A stretch of 64,000 nucleotides of DNA from Nocardioides palaemonis (GTDB lineage: Bacteria; Actinomycetota; Actinomycetes; Propionibacteriales; Nocardioidaceae), in NCBI RefSeq assembly GCF_018275325.1, contig NZ_JAGVQR010000004.1, positions 558,001-622,000 on the forward strand. The letters run 5' to 3'. Positions 44,101 to 51,624 of the stretch are shown here, one piece after another; positions within the stretch are counted from its first letter, which is position 1; each line of letters opens with the position of its first letter. A program made the position numbers and the translations under genes. The notes under the pieces are model-generated. The model worked only from the letters and a program-made list of their open reading frames with translations. It did not search any database and was not told where the DNA came from.

Positions 44101-44414
44101 ACCGCAAGCACGACGGCTCGCTGCCGATCATCGGCGTCAACACCTTCGTCCGGCCCGACTCCGACGCCTCACCGGTCGAGGTCGAGCTCGCCCGCGCCAC
44201 CGAGGCCGAGAAGGAGTCCCAGCTCGCCCGGGTGCGCGCCTTCCAGGCCGAGCACGGCGCGGAGGCGCAGGAGGCCCTCGCCCGGCTCAAGGACGCCGCG
44301 GTGTCGGGGGAGAACGTCTTCGCGGTCCTGATGGACGCCGCCCGCGTGTGCTCGCTCCAGCAGGTGACCGAGGCGTTCTTCGAGGTCGGGGGCCAGTACC
44401 GCCGCAACGTCTGA
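41193..44414 (+). CDS. icmF: Fused isobutyryl-CoA mutase (IcmF)
   Basis: This 1073-residue adenosylcobalamin enzyme interconverts isobutyryl-CoA and n-butyryl-CoA and carries its own G-protein chaperone. The order is characteristic: an N-terminal B12-binding domain (DGHDASINIMRR near residue 22, SSYQGGHVEY, VVGGGGG), a central MeaI-type GTPase (P-loop GTGGSGKSS near residue 198, ETPGIGQGD), then the acyl-CoA mutase barrel from about residue 550 (VYGKVGTSGVSVATLDDMKVLY). This order distinguishes it from two-subunit methylmalonyl-CoA mutase. Some IcmF proteins also act on pivalyl- or isovaleryl-CoA. It is a single gene behind a palindromic operator. Confidence 0.95.
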   Translation: MADLHTPAHPIRLVTASSLFDGHDASINIMRRIFMSQGCEVIHLGHNRSVQEVVDAALEEDVHGVAVSSYQGGHVEYFEYLVESLRAAGAGHVRVVGGGGGVIVPSEIQRLRESGVTIFSPEDGQKMGLVGMINSVVRDCDVDLWADRQVTVEQVLSGDRFAVARAITGAEDGRLDDATLAEVRAAATRRVVPVLGITGTGGSGKSSLTDEVVRRFRTDQQDKLRIAVVAVDPTRRKGGGALLGDRIRANSLDGDRVFFRSLATRGAHEVPEHLGDVIDVLKAAGNDLVIVETPGIGQGDAGIVPLVDHSLYVMTPEFGAASQLEKIDMLDFADTVAINKFERRGAKDALRDVGRQLVRNREAFGKQPDDMPVFGTSAATFNDDGVTALYQHLRDALAESGLEVTEGALPHVDVRHSSGIRQVVPPERVRYLSEITETVRGYHARTDELAVAATRVQRIEAVAGELDDADAGGVPALLERARKDVPHEVVDQIAAWPAVVESYSGDEQVVRVRDKEIHTRLTRESLSGNKIPRVALPRFTDHGQLVRFWRRENLPGYFPFTAGVFPFKRDNEDPARMFAGEGDPARTNRRFKILSEGNDATRLSTAFDSVTLYGRDPDPRPDVYGKVGTSGVSVATLDDMKVLYGGFDLVAPTTSVSMTINGPAPTVLAFFLNTAIDQQVDAFTEREGREPDEQERADLAAYALANVRGTVQADILKEDQGQNTCLFSTEFSLRMMADIQEWFIQQKVRNFYSVSISGYHIAEAGANPISQLAFTLANGFTYVEAYLARGMDIDDFAPNLSFFFSNGMDPEYSVLGRVARRIWAVAMKEKYGAGERSQKLKYHVQTSGRSLHAQEMDFNDIRTTLQALIAIYDNANSLHTNAYDEAVTTPTEESVRRALAIQLIINREWGLAMNENPLQGSYVIDELTDLVEAAVLAEFDRINERGGVLGAMETGYQRGRIQDESMLYEHRKHDGSLPIIGVNTFVRPDSDASPVEVELARATEAEKESQLARVRAFQAEHGAEAQEALARLKDAAVSGENVFAVLMDAARVCSLQQVTEAFFEVGGQYRRNV

Positions 44415-44483
44415 GCCGGCGGACGCCTGAGCGGTGCGAGGACGCCGACGCGAAGAGGTTGAGGGAGTCCCGCGTCGCGGCGG

Positions 44484-44521
44484 TGAGCCACCCACCTTCC
44501 GGTCGCGTGAGATGTGGCTCA
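44484..44521 (+). terminator. Weak hairpin after icmF
   Basis: TGAGCCAC (44484-44491) pairs with GTGGCTCA (44514-44521) around a 22-nt loop, 70 nt after the icmF stop. The flanking CGGTG/CACCG suggests a longer imperfect stem. Confidence 0.4.
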
Positions 44522-44603
44522 GCCACCGCGCCCGAGGCCCCCAAGTCGGTAGACGGTCGAACTCATCGCGGCAGAACCGGATACAGCCACGGCGTGATCG
44601 CTC

Positions 44604-44921
44604 TCAGTCCGGCGGGGGGTGCAGCCCAGCCTGGGCACAACGGTCGCGGAGAAACGACACCCACCAGTTGCGATCATCGAGCGCGTCCCATAGTGGCCAC
44701 GCTGGCGAGGCTTCGATCGCGTGAAGCACCGACCACGCCAATCCGAACGCTGTGCTGTCGTCAGAGGGAAGCATGTCGACTAATGCCACTGCTTCATCCG
44801 CCGATGCTCCATCCGGAAGCGTGCGTATGGCGGTCTCGTAACGCTGCGCGCTCTGCTCGTCGAGGGCGTCCCCCGGAGGCAGCGGGCCAAGCCGGAGGAG
44901 TTCCTGGAACGCGAGCCGCAT
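44604..44921 (-). CDS. Small protein of unknown function
   Basis: This acidic protein of about 105 residues is rich in Asp, Leu, Ala and Trp (DALDDRNWWVSFLRDRCAQAG near the end). It was not recognised; the look is that of small soluble immunity-type or orphan proteins, but this is only an impression. The start ATG 44921 is supported by TACCTT 7 nt upstream (44934-44929). Its codons are less GC-rich at third positions than those of its neighbours, hinting at a different origin. Confidence 0.6.
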   Translation of the reverse strand: MRLAFQELLRLGPLPPGDALDEQSAQRYETAIRTLPDGASADEAVALVDMLPSDDSTAFGLAWSVLHAIEASPAWPLWDALDDRNWWVSFLRDRCAQAGLHPPPD

Positions 44922-45283
44922 GCGGCTCAAGGTAGCGGCTCACTGTCTGGTCGGACACGTACTGTCATCGGCATGAGCGGGCGTTCGGATCGCACCAGGT
45001 CCGTACGTGAAGGTCGCGTGCTGCCCGTTCGGGCACACGTGTCTGACTTGTCGCCCTTCGCCCAGCAGTTCGAGGGCAAGATCTCGGACACGTGTAGGAG
45101 GCTGCCGCTCCGGCGCCGCATGTGCGGCGGTTCTCGCTCTCGACGTTGCCGATGCAGGGCCACCTCCGCCGCACGTGCGCCGAAGGGGGCTGCATCCGCC
45201 CAGGGACAGCACAGCGGTCGCCCACTCGGCCAACGACCCAGGTGCGCGTGAGCGTGCGGCCGCAGGACCCGCGGCCCTCGACG
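44922..45283. other. Gene-free gap with ACACGTGT/GCACGTGC palindromes
   Basis: No convincing gene was found in these 362 nt. Short frames exist on both strands but lack start signals and family resemblance. ACACGTGT occurs at 45035-45042 and 45088-45095, GCACGTGC at 45171-45178, and TCGGACACGT at 44951-44960 and 45084-45093. It might be a decayed gene or a regulatory region. Confidence 0.5.
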
Positions 45284-47311
45284 TCAGGCCACGGGGACGT
45301 CGGCGGTCTCCGCGATCGCGGCGGGGAGGTCGAAGCGGAAGACCGAGCCGGGGCCGGGGTCGGCGGCGAGGCACTCGATGGTGCCGCCGTGGCGCTGCAC
45401 CACGGTCTGGCAGATGCTCAGGCCCATGCCGGTGCCGCGGAAGTGGGCGCGCACGGCACCGCTGCGGTGGAAGCGCTGGAAGATCAGCGTGCGCTCCGAC
45501 TCCTCCACGCCGACGCCGTTGTCCTCGACCTCCACCACCACCCGTGCGCCCTGCCGGCGGGCGGAGACCACGACGCGCGCCGGGACGCCGTCGCGGGTGT
45601 ACTTGGCACCGTTGCCGATCAGGTTGGCGAACAGCTGTCGCACCGCCACCGGGTCGGCGTGGACCGCGGGCAGGTCGGTGGCGATGACGAGCTCGTCGTC
45701 GGGGCCGAGGAGGTCGCCGGCCTGGGCGAGCACCCCGTCCGCGCCGGACAGCGGCACGTCGACCGGCGCCAGGTCGCCGGCCTCGGCCAGGGCGTGGGCG
45801 AGGAGGTCGTCGATCATGTCGGCCATCTGGAGCGAGGCCCGCTCCGCGCGCTGCAGCCCCTCGTGGGCCTCGTCGTCGGGGTCCAGGGTCTCGGCCGCGA
45901 GCGAGATCCACGACCGGATCGCGGTGAGCGGACCCCGGAGGTCGTGGGCGGCGGTCGACGCGAAGCCGGCGAGCGGACGCAGGCCCTTGCGGTGCTCGGT
46001 GACCTCGCGCAGCACCAGCAGCGTGCCGGCGCGGCCGTCGCCGTGCTGCTCGGACAGCGGGGCGCGCGACACTGCCAGCACCAGCTCGTCACCGTCGGCG
46101 AGCCGGATCGGCACGTCGCCCACCCCCAGTTCGGGGCGCGGCACCGCGGCGGTGTCGACGACCGGGTGGAGCACCTGCACGACGAGGTCGTGCAGGGCGG
46201 TGTCGTCGTCCGCACCGGGGGCGACCCGGTGGGCGAGCCGGCGGCTGGCGCCGTTGCTGCGCACCACCCGACCGACCTCGTCGAGGACGACCAGCCCCTC
46301 GCCCATGCTCTCGGTCATCTCGGCCAGCAGCTCGGCCTGCTCGGCGGCCTGCTCCCGCGAGCGGGTGAGGCTGGCGACCAGCTCGTCGATCCGGTCGCCG
46401 AGCGCACCGACGCCGAGGCCGGTGAGCAGCACGGCGACCAGGAAGACCTGGATCAGCAGGGCCTGCTCGACCGGGTCGGCGAGCTCGGCGAACGGGCCGA
46501 ACCCGGCGAGGGTGAGCACGAAGCCCACGGAGCCGACCGCCGCGGCGTGCAGCGCGGCGAGGAACGTGGGGTAGCGGGCGGCCGACCAGACGCTCAGCGC
46601 GACCACGAGGAACACCAGCGGCAGGGGCTGGAGGAAGACGAGGCTCGACGCGGCCAGCGAGATGGCCCAGAGCAGCGCCAGCTCGAGCCGGCTTCCGCCC
46701 TGCGCGCGCGGCGGGACCGACTGCGTACGCCACTCCCACGCGAGGTGCCCCAGGCCGCCGAAGACGATCACGCCGGTGAAGTGCCGGGCGAACCACGCCA
46801 CCGGCGTCCAGGCATCGACCGGGGAGCCCGAGGCCGCGACCCCCGCGGTGCCGATCGCGGCGCCGACCAGGCACCCGATCGCCGCGGCCGCAGACACCTG
46901 CGCCAGGAGCCGCGGCGAGCGGAAGCTCTGCGTGCCCCCGGCGCCGAGGAGCGACGGGCACCACCGACGCACCAGCCACACCACCACCGCGGTCTGCACG
47001 ACGAGCGACACCGCGCCGAGCACGACGAGCTGCCAGTCAGCACCGGTCATCGCCGACACCGTCGCGTGGATCACGAGGACCAGCAGCAGCACCCGCCACC
47101 ACAGACGGGGCGTCTCGACGAGCAGCCAGATCACCGCGGCCCCGGCGCCGGGCCAGACCAGGCTGACCGTCTGTCCGTGCACGACGGTCAGCCGCCCGAC
47201 CACGGCCAGGACGGCGTAGGCGACGGAGGCGGCGACCACCCACCGGATGGGCAGCGCCGTGCGACCCGTGCCCGTGGGGGCGGGGTCCTCCAGCTCCAGG
47301 ACCTCGGACAC
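45284..47311 (-). CDS. MASE1-type membrane sensor histidine kinase, orphan
   Basis: This protein of about 675 residues begins with some eight transmembrane helices resembling the MASE1 sensor domain (about residues 20-310). A helical linker and PAS-like domain (LLAEMTESMGEGLVVLDEVGRVVRSN) follow. The HisKA dimer has the phospho-accepting His in STAAHDLRGPLTAI (about residue 456), and the ATPase has N-box ANLIGNGAKYT, VEDNGVGV and GTGMGLSICQ. No response regulator gene adjoins. GTG 47311 is chosen over GTG 47320 because TAGGGT lies 7 nt upstream of it. The ligand is unknown. Confidence 0.88.
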   Translation of the reverse strand: MSEVLELEDPAPTGTGRTALPIRWVVAASVAYAVLAVVGRLTVVHGQTVSLVWPGAGAAVIWLLVETPRLWWRVLLLVLVIHATVSAMTGADWQLVVLGAVSLVVQTAVVVWLVRRWCPSLLGAGGTQSFRSPRLLAQVSAAAAIGCLVGAAIGTAGVAASGSPVDAWTPVAWFARHFTGVIVFGGLGHLAWEWRTQSVPPRAQGGSRLELALLWAISLAASSLVFLQPLPLVFLVVALSVWSAARYPTFLAALHAAAVGSVGFVLTLAGFGPFAELADPVEQALLIQVFLVAVLLTGLGVGALGDRIDELVASLTRSREQAAEQAELLAEMTESMGEGLVVLDEVGRVVRSNGASRRLAHRVAPGADDDTALHDLVVQVLHPVVDTAAVPRPELGVGDVPIRLADGDELVLAVSRAPLSEQHGDGRAGTLLVLREVTEHRKGLRPLAGFASTAAHDLRGPLTAIRSWISLAAETLDPDDEAHEGLQRAERASLQMADMIDDLLAHALAEAGDLAPVDVPLSGADGVLAQAGDLLGPDDELVIATDLPAVHADPVAVRQLFANLIGNGAKYTRDGVPARVVVSARRQGARVVVEVEDNGVGVEESERTLIFQRFHRSGAVRAHFRGTGMGLSICQTVVQRHGGTIECLAADPGPGSVFRFDLPAAIAETADVPVA

Positions 47312-47318
47312 GGCGACC

Positions 47319-47324
47319 ACCCTA
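47319..47324 (-). promoter_or_regulatory. Leaderless -10 box TAGGGT of the histidine kinase
   Basis: TAGGGT on the minus strand lies 7 nt before GTG 47311. It overlaps the alternative start GTG 47320, which is therefore unlikely. Confidence 0.5.
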
Positions 47325-47344
47325 GTGGGTCGACGTGCCGTGGC

Positions 47345-48142
47345 TCACAGGTTGACGGTGATGTCCGCGTCCTTGCGCAGCTGCTGCACCAGCTCCCCTG
47401 CGACCGTGCCGACCTGCTGCGTGCGGGCCTGCTCCTCGAGCTGGTCGTGGACCTGCGCGAACGGCGGGATCGACTGGCCCTCCTGGCCCGACTGGGCCTG
47501 CTGCTTCTTGACCCGGGCGTAGAGCGCGCGCAGCTCCTTCTCGGTCGGGTCGATGGAGCCGTCCTCGTCCGCCGCGAGCTGCTCGACCATCACCTGCGTC
47601 TCGATCTGCGACCTGGCCTGCTCCTCGGTGACGCCCTGCTCCTCGACCGCGGCGAGCAGCTCGTCGGCCGAGCCCATCTGGTTCTGCTTCGCGAGCGCGG
47701 TGAGCTCGTCGTCGACCTGCTGGTCGCTGACCTCGATCCCCCGCGACTCGGCCTCCTGGGTGAGCAGCTCGGTGTCGACGAGGTCGTCGGCGGTCTGCTT
47801 GCGCAGCGCCTCCTCGTCGGGCGCCTGGCCACCCATCTGCGCCTGGGTCGACGCCTGCTGGAACGCGGCGGTGTAGATCGGGACGAACTCGTCCTTGGTG
47901 ATCTCCTCGCCGTTGACCTCGGCCACGACGTCGGGGATGCCGTCGAGGTCCGGCTCGGGAGCGGCGGAGGCGTCGCCCGACGCGTCGGCGGACGGGCTCG
48001 ACGAGGCCTTGTCGGAGGCGTCGGACCCGCCGTCACCGCCGCCGCAGGCGGACAGGGTGAGGATCGCGACCACCGCGAGGGAGCCGAGGACGGAGCGGGT
48101 GCGGCCGGAGCCGCGGGAGGGGGTGCGCATCGTGTGAGTCAT
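47345..48142 (-). CDS. SurA-N-like lipoprotein, putative extracytoplasmic chaperone
   Basis: This 265-residue protein has a lipobox LSAC (Cys33), a Ser/Asp/Ala-rich linker, and a SurA N-terminal-like helical domain (VVAEVNGEEITKDEFVPIYTAAF from about residue 72), as in PrsA/SurA/trigger-factor relatives. A parvulin catalytic domain is not visible: the part after residue 200 is too short. It probably binds unfolded exported proteins outside the membrane. Its ATG has TACCGT 8 nt upstream. It ends 33 nt before the histidine kinase gene. Confidence 0.8.
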   Translation of the reverse strand: MTHTMRTPSRGSGRTRSVLGSLAVVAILTLSACGGGDGGSDASDKASSSPSADASGDASAAPEPDLDGIPDVVAEVNGEEITKDEFVPIYTAAFQQASTQAQMGGQAPDEEALRKQTADDLVDTELLTQEAESRGIEVSDQQVDDELTALAKQNQMGSADELLAAVEEQGVTEEQARSQIETQVMVEQLAADEDGSIDPTEKELRALYARVKKQQAQSGQEGQSIPPFAQVHDQLEEQARTQQVGTVAGELVQQLRKDADITVNL

Positions 48143-48197
48143 CGCCGTCGACGGTACGCACCCAACCTGAGTGCCTGCTGAGCGGGCCCGGGGAGCC

Positions 48198-48587
48198 TCA
48201 GAGGTGGTCGGGCACGGTCAGCGCGTCGGGGTCCTGGCGGACCGGCAGCTGCGCGAGCGCCGTGCGTACGAGGGTCACCCGCGCGGCCACGGCGACCTTC
48301 TGTCGCATCCGGCCGACACCGGTCTCGCCCAGCGTCGCCTCGACCGCCTCGGCCACCTGCTGGTCGGTGAAGGTGGGCCTGGTCCCGGCCTCGACCTCGA
48401 CGTCGGGCAGCGCGAGCAGCACCGGGAGCACCTGGCCGCCGACCGCCTCGAGCAGGTGGTAGCGGTCGATCTTGGACATCGCCTCCCACGCCGCCTCGCC
48501 CTTGGCGCGGCGCAGCGTCCGGCCGCCGGCGACGGTCTTCGCGGCGGCGGTGACGGCGACGGTCAGCTCGTGCTCGGTGAAGCGCAT
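48198..48587 (-). CDS. Hypothetical protein, 129 residues
   Basis: This all-helix-looking soluble protein has the N-terminal segment EHELTVAVTAAAKTVAGG and a second related half (FTDQQVAEAVEATLGETGVGRMRQKVAVAARVTLVRTALAQLPV). The family was not recognised. It lies between a lipoprotein gene and the divergent csbD-like gene. Neither a clear Shine-Dalgarno sequence nor a TANNNT box precedes ATG 48587, so the start is open. Confidence 0.65.
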   Translation of the reverse strand: MRFTEHELTVAVTAAAKTVAGGRTLRRAKGEAAWEAMSKIDRYHLLEAVGGQVLPVLLALPDVEVEAGTRPTFTDQQVAEAVEATLGETGVGRMRQKVAVAARVTLVRTALAQLPVRQDPDALTVPDHL

Positions 48588-48708
48588 GCACCCAGCATGC
48601 CCGACGCGCCTGCGACGAGATCTGGCTCACACCCGCGTGACGATCGGGCCGCTGCGCACGACCAACACGTGAAGCACGATCACGAACCCCGAGAGAGAGG
48701 AACCCGTC

Positions 48709-48882
48709 ATGGGTATCGCTGACAAGGCCAAGAACGTCGCCCAGGACCTCGCCGGGAAGGCGAAGGAGGTCGCCGGCGAGGTGACCAACGACGACAAGCT
48801 CAAGGCCGAGGGCAAGAAGGACCAGGCCGCGTCGGACGTGAAGCAGGCCGGCGAGAACGTCAAGGACGCCTTCAAGAAGTGA
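48709..48882 (+). CDS. CsbD-family stress protein
   Basis: This 57-residue, Lys/Glu/Ala-rich helical protein reads MGIADKAKNVAQDLAGKAKE, then VAGEVTNDDKLKAEGKKDQA, then a Lys-rich tail. This is the CsbD fold sequence; relatives are induced in general stress, often under SigB-type sigma factors, and have no known biochemical role. GAGAGAGG lies 9 nt before the ATG. The gene is too short for common ORF cut-offs. It is followed by a second small gene. Confidence 0.88.
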   Translation: MGIADKAKNVAQDLAGKAKEVAGEVTNDDKLKAEGKKDQAASDVKQAGENVKDAFKK

Positions 48883-48966
48883 CCCTCGGGCACTGATCCC
48901 CGTCCGGGGGCCGGCAGCGGGCCGGCCCCCGGACGGTTCCCGTCCACCCACACGTGAGGAGCACCG

Positions 48967-49110
48967 ATGGCACACCCCAAGCGCAACCTGTTCGCCCTGC
49001 TGGGCTGGCTGTTCTGGAAGGTCCTGACCCTCGTCGGGCTCCCCGTGGCCAAGCGCAAGCTGGCCGAGCGAGGATCGTCCTCGTCCCGGGACGCGGGCAC
49101 CACCGCCTGA
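48967..49110 (+). CDS. Small membrane-associated protein, 47 residues
   Basis: The frame encodes MAHPKRNLFALLGWLFWKVL, TLVGLPVAKRKLAERG and a Ser/Thr-rich tail. It has a single hydrophobic helix (about residues 8-27) flanked by basic residues. GAGGAG lies 6 nt before the ATG, a good ribosome binding site. It was not recognised as a family. Between the csbD-like gene (84 nt before) and the AhpD-like gene (31 nt after) it may be part of one stress-linked transcript (inference). Confidence 0.68.
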   Translation: MAHPKRNLFALLGWLFWKVLTLVGLPVAKRKLAERGSSSSRDAGTTA

Positions 49111-49141
49111 GTCCCTCCCCGAGCACGACCGGAGGACCCGC

Positions 49142-49708
49142 GTGCGCCTGCCCGACCTGACCCCCGACCAGCTCGACGAGGCACAGCGGGCGCTGCGCGA
49201 GCGGATCGTCGGAGGCCCTCGGGGCTCCGGACCGCAGCACTTCGCGCTCACCACGCCGGAGGGTGCGCTCACCGGACCGTTCGGCGTGATGCTCCACGAG
49301 CCGGCGCTCGGGGCGCCGCTGCAGGAGCTCGGCACCGCGATCCGCTACGCCACGGGCCTCGAGGCCCGCACCCGCGAGATCGCGATCCTGGCGGTCGCCG
49401 CCGCCACGGGCAGCGCTTTCGAGAAGTACGCCCACGAGCGGGTCGGGCGCGCCGCCGGGCTCACCGACGACGAGATCGCCGCCCTCGCGGGCGGCGCCTT
49501 CACCTCCGACGACGCGCGCGAGCAGGCGGCGTACGACCTGTGCCGACGCCTGCTGGCCGGCGACGCCCGGCTCGAGGACGAGGACTACGCGGCCCTCGCC
49601 GCCGACCTCGGCCCGACCACCGTGACGGAGCTGGTCGTGCTGGTCGGCTACTACCGCACGCTCGCCCAGCTCCTCGACGTCTTCGACGTCGGGGTGCCGG
49701 ATCAGTAG
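49142..49708 (+). CDS. Carboxymuconolactone decarboxylase-family protein without CxxC
   Basis: This 188-residue helical protein of the AhpD/CMD fold has the core LEARTREIAILAVAAATGSAFEKYAHERVGRAAGLTDDEIAAL. The CxxC of AhpD is absent (AFEKYAHE at that place), so it is closer to 4-carboxymuconolactone decarboxylase-like proteins and unlikely to be a peroxidase. GTG 49142 has GGAGGA 5 nt upstream. Its last 7 nt overlap the convergent aldehyde dehydrogenase gene. The substrate is unknown. Confidence 0.82.
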   Translation: MRLPDLTPDQLDEAQRALRERIVGGPRGSGPQHFALTTPEGALTGPFGVMLHEPALGAPLQELGTAIRYATGLEARTREIAILAVAAATGSAFEKYAHERVGRAAGLTDDEIAALAGGAFTSDDAREQAAYDLCRRLLAGDARLEDEDYAALAADLGPTTVTELVVLVGYYRTLAQLLDVFDVGVPDQ

Positions 49709-51129
49709 TGGGCGGACATCACGTGCTTGATGCGCGTGTAGTCGTCGAAGCCGTAGCCGGAGAGGTCCTTGCCGTAGCCCGAGGACCCGAAGCCGCCGTG
49801 CGGCATCTCGGAGACGAACGGGATGTGGGTGTTGACCCAGACGCACCCGAAGTCGAGCTCGCGGGTGAGCCGGTCGGCCGTGCCGTGGTCGCGGGTCCAC
49901 ACGCTGCCGGCGAGGCCGTACTCCACGCCGTTGGCCAGGGCGACCGCCTCGGCCTCGGTGTCGAACGGCTGGACCGTGAGCACCGGCCCGAAGACCTCCT
50001 GCTGCACGATCCGGTCGTCCTGGCGCACGCCGGTGACGACGGTGGGCGCGAAGAAGAATCCGGTGTCGCCGTGGCGGGTGCCGCCGGTACGGACCTCGGA
50101 ATGCGCGGGCAGGTCGGCGAGGAAGGCCTCGACCTTGGCGAGGTGGGTCGCGTTGTTGAGCGGCCCGTAGTCGGCGTCGGTGTCGGACGGGGGCCCGGGG
50201 CGGGTGCCCTCGGCCTCCTTCACCAGCAGCTCGACCAGCTCGTCGTGCACGCTGCGGTGGACGATGACGCGGGTCGCGGCGGTGCAGTCCTGGCCGGCGT
50301 TGAAGTACGCCGCGGCCGCGATCATCTCCGCCGCCCGCGGCAGGTCGGCGTCGGGCAGGACCACGACCGGCGCCTTGCCGCCGAGCTCGAGGTGGGCGCG
50401 CTTGAGGTGGCGGGCGGCCGAGGTCGCGACCTCGATGCCGGCCCGCACGGAGCCGGTGATCGCGACCAGGCCGGGGGTCGGGTGCTCGACGAGGTGGCGA
50501 CCGGTCGTGGCGTCGCCGTTGACCACGTTGAGCACGCCCGGGGGCAGGACCTCGCCCGCGATCTCGGCGAGCAGCACGGTCGAGCGCGGGGTCGTGTCGC
50601 TGGGCTTGAGGACGAGCGTGTTGCCGGCGGCGAGCGCGGGAGCGACCTTCCAGATCGCCATCGCGAACGGGTAGTTCCACGGCGTCACCTGCCCGACGAC
50701 GCCGATCGGCTCGCGTCGGATCGAGGAGGTGTGGCCCTCGAGGTACTCCCCGGCCGACTTTCCCTCCAGGAGCCGTGCCGCACCGGCGAAGAAGCGCAGC
50801 TGGTCGACGCCCTGGTCGACCTCCTCGCTGGCGATGTAGCGGATCGGCTGCCCGGTGTCGCGCGCCTGCACGGCGCTGATCTCGTCGCGCCGCTCGGCGA
50901 CGGCGGCGGCCAGGTCGAGGAGGTGGCCCTGGCGACGCCCCGGGGTGAGCCGCTTCCAGGACTCCGACGCGGCGGCCGCGGCGGCGTACGCCCGGTCGAC
51001 CTCGGCCGCCGTGGACACCGGCGAGCGTCCGTCGGTCGCGCCGGTCGTGGGGTCCACGAGGTCGATGAACTCCGTGGCCTCGGACTGGACGAGCGCGCCG
51101 TCGACGAAGTTGCGGATCGTCTCGGTCAT
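49702..51129 (-). CDS. NAD-dependent aldehyde dehydrogenase, aminobutyraldehyde type
   Basis: This 475-residue complete ALDH resembles gamma-aminobutyraldehyde or betaine aldehyde dehydrogenases. It has TPWNYPFAMAIWKVAPALAAGNT, the cofactor region TGSVRAGIEVA, the general base in HLELGGKAP, and the nucleophile Cys in FNAGQDCTAATR, all intact. ATG 51129 has GGAGGAAG upstream; the frame to 51348 is cupin shadow. It lies 23 nt after the cupin gene on the same strand and next to amine-catabolism genes, so oxidation of 4-aminobutyraldehyde or 3-aminopropanal is likely (inference). Confidence 0.9.
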   Translation of the reverse strand: MTETIRNFVDGALVQSEATEFIDLVDPTTGATDGRSPVSTAAEVDRAYAAAAAASESWKRLTPGRRQGHLLDLAAAVAERRDEISAVQARDTGQPIRYIASEEVDQGVDQLRFFAGAARLLEGKSAGEYLEGHTSSIRREPIGVVGQVTPWNYPFAMAIWKVAPALAAGNTLVLKPSDTTPRSTVLLAEIAGEVLPPGVLNVVNGDATTGRHLVEHPTPGLVAITGSVRAGIEVATSAARHLKRAHLELGGKAPVVVLPDADLPRAAEMIAAAAYFNAGQDCTAATRVIVHRSVHDELVELLVKEAEGTRPGPPSDTDADYGPLNNATHLAKVEAFLADLPAHSEVRTGGTRHGDTGFFFAPTVVTGVRQDDRIVQQEVFGPVLTVQPFDTEAEAVALANGVEYGLAGSVWTRDHGTADRLTRELDFGCVWVNTHIPFVSEMPHGGFGSSGYGKDLSGYGFDDYTRIKHVMSAHY

Positions 51130-51152
51130 GGGGCTTCCTCCGGCTCTCGGGA

Positions 51153-51485
51153 TCAGGCGACGTAGATCTTGCGCAGGGTCTCGCGGACGACCCACGTGGT
51201 GTGCTCGCCGGCGCGCAGCCGGACGACGGTGCCGGGGCCGAGGTCGACGCGCTCGCCGTCCTCGAAGCTCACCGTCGCCGAGCCGGACAGGACGACGAAC
51301 ACCTCGTCGACCTCGACGTCGGTGGCGGTGCCGGGGCTCATCTCCCACACGCCGACCTCGACGCCGGAGACCGCGGCCAGCGCGCGGGACCCGGCCGCGG
51401 GCGCCCCGTCGACGACGGACCCCGGGTCCAGGGGCGCGGTCGGGACGGCGGCGGCGACGTCGAGCACACGGTTCATGGGGGTCAT
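51153..51485 (-). CDS. Small cupin-domain protein
   Basis: This 110-residue cupin barrel protein has VEVGVWEMSPGTATDVEVDEVFVVLSGSATVSFEDGERVDLGPGTVV, the usual two-motif pattern. Several metal ligands differ from the HxH pattern (TDVEVDE), so metal binding is doubtful. This type is common beside polyamine and amino acid catabolic genes. ATG 51485 and ATG 51476 are both possible starts. It is probably co-transcribed with the downstream aldehyde dehydrogenase gene. Confidence 0.8.
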   Translation of the reverse strand: MTPMNRVLDVAAAVPTAPLDPGSVVDGAPAAGSRALAAVSGVEVGVWEMSPGTATDVEVDEVFVVLSGSATVSFEDGERVDLGPGTVVRLRAGEHTTWVVRETLRKIYVA

Positions 51486-51582
51486 CGTGGCAGCCCGCCG
51501 GGCCAGACGGACCGACGATCTGTCGGGACTTCGGCGTGGCGTTGGACGATTCGGCGGGTCGAGCGTCGACCGGTCAGGCTCT

Positions 51583-51624
51583 CGCTGAACATGTCAGGCC
51601 GTGCACGGGCCGACATGTTCAGCG
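51583..51624 (-). terminator. Terminator hairpin of the pucR-type gene
   Basis: Perfect 13-bp arms (CGCTGAACATGTC at 51583-51595, GACATGTTCAGCG at 51612-51624) enclose a 16-nt loop that itself folds (GGCCGTGCACGGGCC). It overlaps the stop codon at 51619 on the minus strand. Confidence 0.65.

Noticed and set aside
41193..44414. Methylmalonyl-CoA mutase large subunit
   Set aside because: The B12 domain is N-terminal and a GTPase domain is fused in the middle, which is the IcmF order; methylmalonyl-CoA mutase has a C-terminal B12 domain and separate chaperone.
44973..45251. 92-residue plus-strand frame in the gap before the histidine kinase
   Set aside because: It has no ribosome binding site or TANNNT box at a proper distance, is Arg/Cys-rich with low complexity, and has an equally open frame on the other strand.
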